64,000 nucleotides of DNA, taken from assembly GCA_013339895.1 (NCBI GenBank), contig JABACO010000001.1:6536888-6600887 (forward strand), given 5' to 3'. The notes beneath the pieces are model-generated. The model was not told the DNA's origin, did not search any database, and saw only the letters and a list, made by a program, of their open reading frames with translations. The position numbers were made by a program, and so were the translations under genes. Position 1 is the stretch's first letter. Each line of letters starts with the position of its first letter. The DNA is from Ephydatia muelleri. Taxonomy: Eukaryota > Porifera > Demospongiae > Spongillida > Spongillidae. Shown one piece after another: positions 56,006-64,000 of the stretch.

Positions 56006-56800
56006 GGAGGCAGCTTGAAACTCTCTGCTGGTAACACGATTTCCGGGTGCGATGGGACTGGGCCTCTAGGGTGCTTCTGCTCTAACAGGTTCCATGTTTC
56101 CCTCGTGTTTGGAGCAATCCCTGACGATGATAAAACCTTGCATGCCTTTCCGAACAACCCTTCCCTAGCCTTCGAAACTGCTAGCTGAACTTTCCTCCCT
56201 GTTTCCTTTGAGTGCTGCTCCTTACCTGCCTTGACCTTCCTGGCATGTTCCGAGGCATACCGCCATAAGGAAGCCGACTGACCATCCGACCACTGCCTGC
56301 AAAGCTCTTCAATTGAGAGTGGCTTGTGTCGGCTACCACCACAATGAGAAGCCCTCAACACACATTTCGGCAGCATAAATAACTTTAACCACACCTCTTC
56401 TGTATTGAGCTGGCAAATTGTACTCAGCGTCTCCGACAGAGCTCGGGCAAAGGCTGGTCTTGCTTTTTGGGGGATGTGATGGACTGTGGCGCATCGGAGA
56501 CTACAAACTTCCTCAAAAGATGGGAGGGGGGCATTGGAGTCATCACCGTCCCCTTGACTAGAACCCACTGTGGTGGAGGCAGCCTGGGCTTGAAGTGGAC
56601 CTATACCTGTAGTTGACCCACTGCATTTTGTGGAATTGGCAACTATATGGTGGCAACAAAGGCAAACAAACGAATCCTGCTCCTGCAACCATTCAAGGGG
56701 GACGTCGCCTGGGAGGATATTCTGCACATGAAGTGTCATGTGAGCTTTCCCCATCGATGGTGCAATCAATTCTAAACAACCTTCAACTGGACAAGGCTTT
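56006..56800 (-). pseudogene. LINE copy 2 DNA-binding N-terminal region with C2H2 finger
   Basis: CPVEGC followed 13 residues later by HMTLH (56793-56729) is a C2H2 finger as in R2-type LINEs. Next is FVCLCCHHIVANSTKC, a second Cys/His cluster. Downstream is a conserved helical region (LFMLPKCVLRASHCGGSRHK, LWRYASEHARKVKAGK). Confidence 0.8.
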
Positions 56801-57520
56801 CTTGATTGTCTTCTGCTGGTTCCCTGCCCCTGTGAACCTGAATAAGGAGGCTGAAAGCTGAAAGGGTGCTAATCCATTCGCGGCTGGCGTGAAAGAGGGT
56901 TGTGGTCGTGTGGTTAACGGAGTTTGAAGCTGTGATTGTGGGTTGGATTCTTCAAGAAACACCGTCCGAAGCTCATCTTCCGAGTGTGAACTTAGCAGCT
57001 GGGCCTGTGATTGGGGCAGCTGTGATTGAGGCAGCTGTAACTGTGACTCTGGAGGGTCCCTTCGGGCTTGAAGATCTGTCGCGGGGTGCGCGGCTAAACA
57101 TAGGGGGGAAGAAGCATTCGCGGGAAATCGATTAGATAAACGAGAACGAGTGGATGAAGTGGGAGGGGACAAGGGGAGAATGTGGGGGGGAACAGCTGCT
57201 CCTTGTGGTGAGGCGCTAAGTGGCTGCGGTGAATGCGGCGGTGGATAAACTTCTTCAGCGGATGGGAGCGGTGGAGATGGACGGGCCGGAGAGAGGCTAA
57301 CGATGGTTGAGACGCGCTGGCTTCAACCAAAGAGCAAGGAAGCGACAGGGTACAGGTCGACGGCTGCGACGATGCCTGCTCTGCTGGGGACCTATTCGAA
57401 GCGTTACTGCACTAGCTTACCTCTCCTTCCTGGGTAACAGTCGACACAGCCTTTATTGCTTTTAGCACACGAGCAGCCTTTGCAACACGCTCCACTACCG
57501 TTGCATTTGCAACACGGCAT
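56801..57520 (-). pseudogene. LINE copy 2 N-terminus: Cys-rich module and low-complexity linker
   Basis: Starts MPCCKCNGSGACCKGC, SCAKSNKGCVDCYPGRRGK: ten cysteines in about 32 residues, resembling CXC/CRC-type metal-binding modules. A 4-nt CTAG at about 57411-57414 shifts the frame; removal would continue CSNASNRSPAEQASSQPS. A second shift at about 57290 leads to a Pro-rich then Gln/Ser-rich linker (ESQLQLPQSQLPQSQAQ). Confidence 0.65.
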
Positions 57521-57544
57521 TATCATTATTATTATTATTATTAT
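57521..57544. repeat. (ATT)n microsatellite at LINE 5' end
   Basis: On the LINE coding strand this reads (TAA)n directly before the first ATG. Confidence 0.9.
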
Positions 57545-57715
57545 GTTCATGCGTCTAGGTGTATCATATCACTATTACAAAATATCAACTTGTTTAATCT
57601 GTTTGGGAAACATTTCATTCCTTTTTTGCCATCCGGATTTTCAAAAGAGTATAATTCAGTCTTCATCTTCACAGCGCGTGAACATTTAATTCAATGGTTG
57701 CCATGGTAACTCATA

Positions 57716-57917
57716 ACTGAAAGAAGATTAACAACTGTATGTTATAACACTTATTAAAAACAATACACTGTAATTCTGAAAAAGAAAAATACACAGTATA
57801 TTAATAAAGTGACGTACTGAAAGAAGATTAACAACTGTATGTTATAACACTTATTAAAAACATTACACTGTAATTCTGAAAAAGAAATGTACACAGTATA
57901 TTAATAAAGTGACGTAC
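57716..57917. repeat. Tandem duplication, two 100-bp units
   Basis: 57716-57815 and 57816-57917 are near identical (start ACTGAAAGAAGATTAACAAC). No coding content. Confidence 0.9.
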
Positions 57918-58111
57918 TTTTCAGTTGAAAACAATGTGTAGGTGCATGGTCTTATTGCTAGACAAAAGTTCTTCTGCAATTTCATACATTGAAAACCATT
58001 TTCATGTGTTGAAAGCCATGCATTGCGTAAGTAAGAAATAACCTCAGCAAGTAATTTTCTACAGCTTCAGGTAAGTGCTTATCTGCATAATCATTTCCTA
58101 CACCTACAACA

Positions 58112-58330
58112 GGTTGTGCGCCCACAAGCTCACCTCATTCAATGCATAGATTCTTTGAACTACATCAGTAAAGAAGATATTGATGATGCAGTAAATTGGA
58201 ATTGGTAAATAAGATTAATTTCTATCATAGAATGTCTTCGAGGATCCAGAACCAAATGGAGAAGTGGAACAGGATTTGATGATGGAGCTGGACTACCGGA
58301 CCTTACATGAAAATGTTGAGATGTGTATGT
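58112..58330 (+). CDS. Possible two-exon fragment of unknown gene
   Basis: An acceptor-like CTACAACAG at 58103-58111 is followed by VVRPQAHLIQCIDSLNYISK and EDIDDAVNWNW, a GTAAAT donor, a 26-bp intron-like gap ending TCATAG, then NVFEDPEPNGEVEQDLMMEL and DYRTLHENVE running into a (TG)n repeat. The phases at the two ends do not match cleanly and the gap is too short for a normal intron. No family recognised. Confidence 0.2.
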
Positions 58331-58362
58331 GTGTGTGTATGTGTGTGTGTGTTTGTGTGTTT
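58318..58362. repeat. (TG)n-rich simple sequence
   Basis: Interrupted TGTG run. Confidence 0.8.
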
Positions 58363-59813
58363 ATATAGATACTGTTATCTTTCTTTATGAAGTATGTATC
58401 TGTTGTATTTAACTGCTCTTGTACAGTACATAGTGAATAAAATATATAGTTTTGTTTGGATTTCCATCATATATAGGAGTAAAGCATTATACTTCTTCCA
58501 GGCTATATCTTTGCAGTAATCACACCATAGAAAAAACACTGTCTTCCAAGGATTCTGAAGTATATTTAACTACAATAGGAATTCATTAAATGTATGTATG
58601 CAGAACAGCATGACGTTGCATTATTTCTTTAAGGTAACCATTTTCCTGCAGAATATCACAGATGCGGACCTTTAAATTGTGGCGGCAAGAAGCAAAACAT
58701 TACGCTACCTCAGCCACACGCTGCCTGCAACAATAGAGCGGCATAATTTTATACTCATTCATAATTTTATGAATACTGAATATTTTGCGACACCAAGTGT
58801 CATGAAAACATTAGCCGTAAGGTTACATGGTAATCTAATTAGTGTTGCTAAAATGAAACATATGGCACTACATTTACGTAGCAACGGCACAGCCAAGTGC
58901 CAAGCGGGTATTAATCTGAAACATGAAATTTGAATCAGTGAACACCAAGCTCAATAATGAGCATAATGGAGTATCGAGAGTAGTAACTGCGCACGTGCTA
59001 TTGGTGAGCAAAATTATGACAAGCGGTTGGAGCGCACCAGTGGACAAAATTACAAATGGACACATGATAATGAGATAAGAATGCATTGAAAGTGAATGAT
59101 GTAAATTTTTAGTTTGAGATCCTGCTTTCAGAGCAGGAAAGATCACTGAAAATGTTTGTTGGTCTGTGATAGGAGGACCTCGAGCCTCTGATGCACTTTA
59201 TTGCAGATCGCAAGTGGCATTTGATTTTTCGAGCGATCTGCAGTTTTCCTTAACAAGTTGTTCATCACACTATGTCAGTTGGTTGTCCAAGCGCATAGAT
59301 TTCTTATTACCAGGCATTATGACTCCTGTATTTATGGATGTTTGGTTGGAGTATAGTTACCACTTGTATTGTTTTTAAGCAATAACATATTCAGGCAGCA
59401 TGCAGAAGTATGCAGAATTTGTCGCAATGCTGTGCAGGGTTTGTGGCATGAACTGCTCTCATCAACGAGGAGTACTGCACCAACATATCAGTGTGCAGAT
59501 TATGAGTATTTGGAAGTGTCAAAAACCAGGACACACTGTCATTTCTATTCCAGCCGACACATAGTTAGTAATGAAGGCAGAAATGAACATACCTTGGAAT
59601 AAAATTCAAAGACATCACACTTAGCTATTGCATGAATTTAAATGGAGCATTAATTTATAAGGTGGCTAAAGATGTGGAATAATGAAATGGCAAGTGAAAG
59701 CACGCTCAAAATGGCAAATGAGTTAATTGGTTGCAACATAAATTCTGAAGTGATATCTTTATCATTTGAGCATAAATGTGGTAAAGCCCTAGGGTCTATG
59801 TTCCTAGCCTATT
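58363..59813. other. Gene-free stretch
   Basis: Several short open frames (58679-58933, 59166-59378, 59369-59602) without recognisable families; no repeats delimited. Confidence 0.4.
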
Positions 59814-60422
59814 TTGCTCAAAATGAATAATATGACATTGCAAGTTGGGTGCTGGTTCAATAAAATATTTTACGTAACTGATCAATTTCCACATCAGTTA
59901 CTTTTTCAAAGTTTTAAATAAAACGATATTCTTCAGCACTTTATTCAAAACGACAGTTGATGGATGATGCACATGACTATATTCAGTAGCTAGAACAGGT
60001 TCTAACTTATCAACTACCTCTGATTGAAGACAATGCCGCCAAAAGTGCCATTTCTATTTTGGTTAATGAAGTTTCAGGCAGGTTGAACTATTTGTTTTAT
60101 AAGTATATATACTTATGCACTGATGAAAGTTTTTGACTTGCCAAATAGTTCAACATGCCTTTCTATTCTGAAACTTCTTTAACCAAAATAGAAATGGCAA
60201 TGTCATCAGACAGAGCGAGTTGATGAGTTACATCTTGTTCAGCATCTGAATTTAATTCATGTAATTCATCCATCAACTGTCTTTTTGAATAGAGCTAGTG
60301 TATCATTATATTAAAAACAGTAAAGAAACACAAAAAATATGGAAATTATCGAGTTAGGTAAGATAATTGTTTGAACCAGCATCCAACTTGCAAGGTCATA
60401 TTATCATTCATGTTTTTAGAGC
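59814..60422. mobile_element. Long palindromic (foldback) element, about 610 bp
   Basis: Outer arms 59814-59862 and 60371-60422 pair (GCAAGTTGGGTGCTGGTTCA against its near complement). Inner arms include CCATTTCTATTTTGGTTAA at 60050 paired with TTAACCAAAATAGAAATGG at 60180, and ACAGTTGATGGATGA paired near 60270. The centre is the perfect ATAAGTATATATACTTAT at about 60099-60116. No ORF. Confidence 0.75.
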
Positions 60423-61139
60423 GAAGTATCATAGCATTAATGCATTTGTATCGGAGTAATTTTCCAACTTCCAAAGTACTACCAAATTGCATTCCTGGAT
60501 TTGAATGTTGTCCCATGGTTACGACAATGGCATATTGGTTTTGGCTTTTTTGGAGAATAAGGCATTGAAAATACATCACTACTTCAATAACCTCATTCGA
60601 ACATAAAGTGGTGTGCATGATCCAGTGCAAACTAGGGATTGTAGGGTCAACGTTTGTGATAGTGCTCTGGGTTTATTTGAAGTACAGTGACAAGCATATT
60701 AGAATGTCACCAAATTAATTGTTTGATTTTGATTGATTGATTGATTTACTGGTACAAAAAGTACACTGAGGTAAATAATGGCATGTACATGCACTTATAT
60801 ATTCCCTGCTAAAAATGATACACTTTACAAAAACTTGATAAGTCAATTTTAGACAGGCGTGACTTGAAGGCATCGAGACTGGTGGCTTCAATAACATTTG
60901 ATGGTAATGAGTTCCACACTTTTATAACTCATTGCAAGAAAAATTATGCCTTTTGAAAAATTACGAAAACAAAACAGGAGTCATTAAAAGATCTAGGCTT
61001 TGTAAGCTTTCTAGATCCTTATAGTTGTATGCAACATCATTCATATGCTTTGCAAAACTGCGCGGAGACTTAACATGTTATTTTTAAAAAGTCGGCGTAA
61101 CTTGAGTCGTTTGCGGGTGAAAGATTGACACACATGATG
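60423..61139. other. Gene-free stretch
   Basis: Nothing recognisable apart from a short TTGATTGATTGATT run near 60730. Confidence 0.4.
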
Positions 61140-61651
61140 CCTACCTTCTTTGCACCATTCCATTGCCCTTCAAACCTATTGTAATGAATGTCTTCGCACA
61201 GCACCATGCTTCTTACCCTCATATCTTCAGCAGTATGATGCTATTCTCAAAGAAGAGCAATACTTTAAATATTCACCTCTCCAATTGACAATCTGCATGC
61301 TGGACCCAAGCTGTACTTCCAGTAAGACATGTGGTCTCAGAATTAGGAGTGCTTTGCAGCTGGCACCTTCTTTTCTTGATTTCTGATGCTGCCCCCTCTA
61401 CTCAGGTTCATCTGATACCAATTCACCCAGTTTCCAAGAAGCTATTGGCTTATGGACTCAAACCTGTAACCAATCTCCTCCAGAAGGTATTACTTCCAAT
61501 CACCAAAAGTCATGGGTCATAGCAACTACCTTAGCCATCGAGGAAGATTTATTGAACTCTGCAACAAATGAGACATCGAAAAGATGCCTTCTAGCAGCTT
61601 TTGCAGAAGAATCAGGCATTTGGCTACATGCACTGCCATTGCCATCATCAG
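61140..61651 (+). pseudogene. Unassigned coding remnant
   Basis: Overlapping open frames (ALQTYCNECLRTAPCFLPSY, LQQYDAILKEEQYFKYSPLQ, LTICMLDPSCTSS; then a shifted frame PIHPVSKKLLAYGLKPVTNL) have protein-like composition and look like one frameshifted coding segment. Ends at the hAT element that starts at 61652. No family recognised. Confidence 0.3.
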
Positions 61652-62011
61652 CAGGGCCGGCGGAACCGGGTGGGCTGGGTGGGCTATAGCCCTACCAGAT
61701 TTTGGCCATTTATAACCATTAATATTAATTTATTGTTTCATAATATTTATCGTTCATTGCGTAATGGCTACTTACCCATAGTATTAGATCCCGCACCCCT
61801 CCCCACGCCCCCCCACGCCCCCCTCAACCAGCAAGTTTTAATTCCCGCGAAGAGAGATATAGATCAGAAGACAGCACCGTAGCTTCCAGCCGATCTGGTT
61901 TTCCAAGTGGAAATGGCTATACTGCAGCGAGTAGGATGAAAAGGTATTCTGTATATACTTGCGTACAGGCTGTCAGAGATTTCAAACTTGACTCCGGCAG
62001 TGCTGTTCAAT

Positions 62012-62106
62012 AATGGGTGATGCTACCAGTGAGCGTTCATTTAGTGCCAATCGTATTGGTTGAAAACTGACATATATCTTCGCTCATGTCTCAACAGAGA
62101 CTGAAC
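62012..62106 (+). pseudogene. hAT transposase C-terminal dimerisation domain, first part
   Basis: Reads DATSERSFSANRIG, then with small shifts to MSQQRLN, matching NATSERSFSALRR and MTQLRLNN of the 50-kb element. Cut at 62106 by the Ginger-like insertion. Confidence 0.75.
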
Positions 62107-63529
62107 TGTTACGAAAATTTAGGTCCGCCAAAAATTTTGGTCCTGGGAACAAAATTTTCTGGAAAAATTGGTCCCGGTGGGCCAATTTTGCCTGAAAATT
62201 TTGATCCATGTCCGAAAATTTTAGTCCTACCCTTTGCTTGCGCCTGCGCGTTCTCTACACGAGTCGAATCAAGGTGTTGTAAAGTCTTCAGAAAGCTGCT
62301 AGGATGGAGGATCTTCGGATGTTGAGGGTGATCTTGTTGGCGAAGTGTTCGAGTATCTTCTCAGTGGCAAATATTGCGATGGAGCGTCAAAGGAAAGAAA
62401 CCGGACGATAACGGAAAAAAGCTTTGAAGTTTTCAGTGTCGAGTGGAAGAGAGCTATTCTACAGGCAAAAAGGAAGGGCAAGGCAAGTACCTTTTGCAGC
62501 GGTCTGTCGCGTAAAGTTATCAAATAAAAACGTAATGCATGTCTATACCGGTATAGTTATATCACTTGTAACTCACCATTCATAACTACTGTAAAGTAGT
62601 TTATGTGATAGTTAGTCACTCTTGCCTCACTAGTCAGTATGTCTTTTTCCGAATTGCGTTTTCATACATCTCATCATTATTCACTCAGGTTTAACTAGTC
62701 ACCTTTGTTTTTCCCCTGCTGTGATTAGTTAGTTATCCAGAGTTTACTGTAATCAGTGCTAAGATGCGCTCCTTACTAATTGACAATAACTAAATTCCAT
62801 TCATATTACTTTTCTTTAGGGAGAAGTTTTACTTCGATACATTCAGAGTTCCAAGGAGCAACAGAAAATTGCTCTTTCCAGTCACACTGACCCCACATCT
62901 GGCCACATGGGGGAAAGCCGAACTCTTCAGAATTACTTTATGTGGCATGCATGGAATGGTTAATTGCTTTTTTAGAGCTGTGGCTCAAGAAATAACTGGA
63001 CGTCAAGAGGATCATGCAGAACTTAGGGTACTTGTCACATCATACATGGCTCACAATCCTGCTCAGCTGTCTTATTACCTGACATCATCTGAAACAATGG
63101 GACAGTACTTGCGAACAACGAAGATGGATCAACAGAAAGTGAGGGCAACAGAAATTGAAATATATGGCACTGCCAATTTGCTTGGCACAACGATTTTTGT
63201 GTATTGTCCTTCAGGCACCAACTACAAATGGTTGAGATTTGCACCATGATGACAACAGTCATGCACGAGAGTGCCTTTATCTATGCAACCTTTCTGAGCA
63301 CTTTGAAACTGTGAAGCGTATGCAACATATTGACCATTCAGATTAATTAAACATTATTGCGTGAAAATAAAAACCTTTAGTGTAAATCATTACAATAGAA
63401 TGGGATGGGGGACCAAAATTTCTAGAGCGGACCATTATTTTCGAAAAAACTGGTCCGGGGGGACCTAAATTTTCAACGAAAAAATTGGTCCCCAGGACCG
63501 AAATTACCGGGACCAAAATTCCAGTGACA
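62107..63529 (+). mobile_element. Ginger-like integrase transposon remnant with OTU protease, copy 2
   Basis: 1423 bp. Inverted ends TGTTACGAAAATTTAGGTCC and TGTCACTGGAATTTTGGTCC; GAAC duplicated at 62103-62106 and 63530-63533. Contents: first exon at 62303-62484 (frameshifted start, VFEYLLSGKYCDGA, ending AKRKGKA with a following donor), an intron to about 62818, then GEVLLRYIQSSKEQQKIALS and HTDPTSGHMGE (integrase H2C2 zinc site). Next it is fused to the OTU domain: NCFFRAVAQEITGRQEDHAE, MGQYLRTTKMDQQKV, IEIYGTANLLGTTIFVYCPS, EHFETVKRM. The integrase catalytic core is deleted between these parts. Confidence 0.8.
62869..63340 (+). pseudogene. OTU-like cysteine protease domain of the Ginger-like element
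   Basis: OTU (ovarian tumour) family deubiquitinase-like domain. The catalytic Cys lies in VNCFFRAVAQE; the usual Asp of DGNC is not preserved here (MVNC), although copy 1 keeps GDGNC in its inverted block. The catalytic His side is HFETV near 63300. A 4-base loss near 63247 shifts the frame before the last strand. Expected to act on ubiquitin or ubiquitin-like conjugates, or to process the transposase (inference). Confidence 0.7.
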
Positions 63530-63652
63530 GAACCATCTTAAGCTGCTTCACGTTCACAAAGAACGTACAGATGCTTTGGAACTTGAAGAAGCAGCCAGGG
63601 AGTTCATAGCCAACTCAGAGCACAGGCAATGTATTTTTGGAGCGTTTTAATC
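63530..63652 (+). pseudogene. hAT transposase C-terminal end
   Basis: Continuation after the insertion: NHLKLLHVHKERTDALELEE, then AAREFIANSEHRQCIFGAF and stop. Typical last residues of TTF/ZMYM1-like hAT transposases. Confidence 0.8.
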
Positions 63653-63708
63653 ATAATTTGGCAGTCCGAATGAACATGCATTTTGATAATTAATGATATG
63701 TACATGTA

Positions 63709-63926
63709 CATGTGATCGTTTCCGCGAAAAGGGACCTAACGCATACAGTATCAAATTTCCAGTACGCGCAATAGAAATGTAAATCTAGCGTCGAAATGTA
63801 TGGCTGATAAAAAATTCAGAGCCTTACATGTACAACTCAATAACAGATTCTCCGAATCTCAGTGCGTAAGAAGCGATGCGGTGTAGAGGCTTCGAAAACA
63901 TGCCTTCTCGCTGAAACGATCCCATG
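63709..63926. mobile_element. MITE family A, long copy
   Basis: Ends TGATCGTTTCCGCGAAAAGG and, inverted, TGGGATCGTTTCAGCGAGAA; internal GCGCAATAGAAATGTA shared with other family A copies in opposite orientation. Lies inside the 3' part of the hAT element. Confidence 0.75.
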
Positions 63927-64000
63927 TATTAATAAACTGTCAAATAACAATTAATGAACATTAGTTAACCAAATGAGATTAATTAGCCCTACCAGTTTTT

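Larger units (their letters stand above)
53816..57520 (-). mobile_element. LINE with restriction-like endonuclease, copy 2, near full length
   Basis: Minus-strand R2-like (REL-type) non-LTR retrotransposon. Order: Cys-rich start (57442-57520), Pro/Ser/Gln-rich linker (56840-57320), C2H2 zinc finger (56729-56793), RT (55100-56000), Cys-His motif (54340-54480), endonuclease (53900-54330). The start ATG at 57520 follows a (TAA)n run on the coding strand. About six frameshifts. Confidence 0.85.
61652..64000 (+). mobile_element. Internally deleted hAT element with two insertions, runs off the window
   Basis: Left terminus CAGGGCCGGCGGAACCGGGT at 61652 with subterminal TAGCCCTACCAGATTTT. Transposase C-terminus around 62012-62106 (ATSERSFSA, MSQQRLN) continues at 63530 after the Ginger-like insertion (NHLKLLHVHKERTDALELEE, then AAREFIANSEHRQCIFGAF and TAA at 63650). 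The last 17 bases of the window, AGCCCTACCAGTTTTT-like, repeat the subterminal motif, as in the hAT at 49833-50711 where the same direct motif lies just inside the right end. The right terminus is therefore expected a few tens of bases beyond 64000. Confidence 0.8.

Overview
Eukaryotic, metazoan DNA. The evidence is spliced genes with GT-AG introns often only about 50-75 bp long, a large calcium-binding EGF-like (cbEGF) receptor-type gene, and a dense population of animal-type transposable elements (Ty3/gypsy, hAT, Ginger-like integrase transposons, a LINE with a restriction-like endonuclease, foldback MITEs). Tiny introns plus this repertoire would fit a marine invertebrate, perhaps a demosponge. 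That is inference; no species-specific gene is recognised. Long homopolymer G/C runs and a roughly 94-unit (CA)n tract are present.

Layout. 0-1.3 kb: C-terminal part of a hAT (ZMYM1/TTF-like) transposase; a longer copy lies at 44.6-46.5 kb. 1.3-4.5 kb: microsatellites, poly-G/poly-C cassettes and a probable non-autonomous hAT element. 4.5-9.75 kb: a minus-strand gypsy element (gypsy-1) split by an OTU-carrying Ginger-like transposon at 7550-8906. 11.4-13.2 kb: an intron-containing Ginger1-like integrase transposase on the minus strand. 13.2-21.66 kb: a rearranged gypsy (gypsy-3) with a young complete gypsy (gypsy-4, 15836-20342, two LTRs, 5-bp target duplication) inserted in it.

22.3-37.4 kb (minus strand) is the only convincing host gene. 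A 5' set of cysteine-rich ectodomain exons is followed by 37 exons, each coding one cbEGF domain (nearly all 123 bp, phase 1-1), and then by an exon with a transmembrane helix and short cytoplasmic tail. The array has grown by block duplication: seven exons plus a MITE were copied as one unit, and one exon was copied again. Two exons have unusual GC donors and two have lost the donor dinucleotide.

38-49 kb holds decayed fragments: a gypsy remnant, MITEs, hAT copy 2 and another Ginger-like transposase at 47.0-47.8 kb. 49.6-57.5 kb holds two minus-strand LINEs of one family, with zinc-finger N-terminus, reverse transcriptase and C-terminal restriction-like endonuclease. The first is 5'-truncated and carries an internally deleted hAT element. 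57.5-64 kb holds a tandem repeat, a long palindrome, and a deleted hAT element starting at 61652 that contains the second OTU Ginger-like copy (62107-63529) and a MITE, and probably ends just beyond the window.

The window is best read as a nested transposon landscape around one large EGF receptor gene. Several insertions can be lifted out on paper: the target duplication collapses and the host element's reading frame closes, which fixes boundaries and relative ages.
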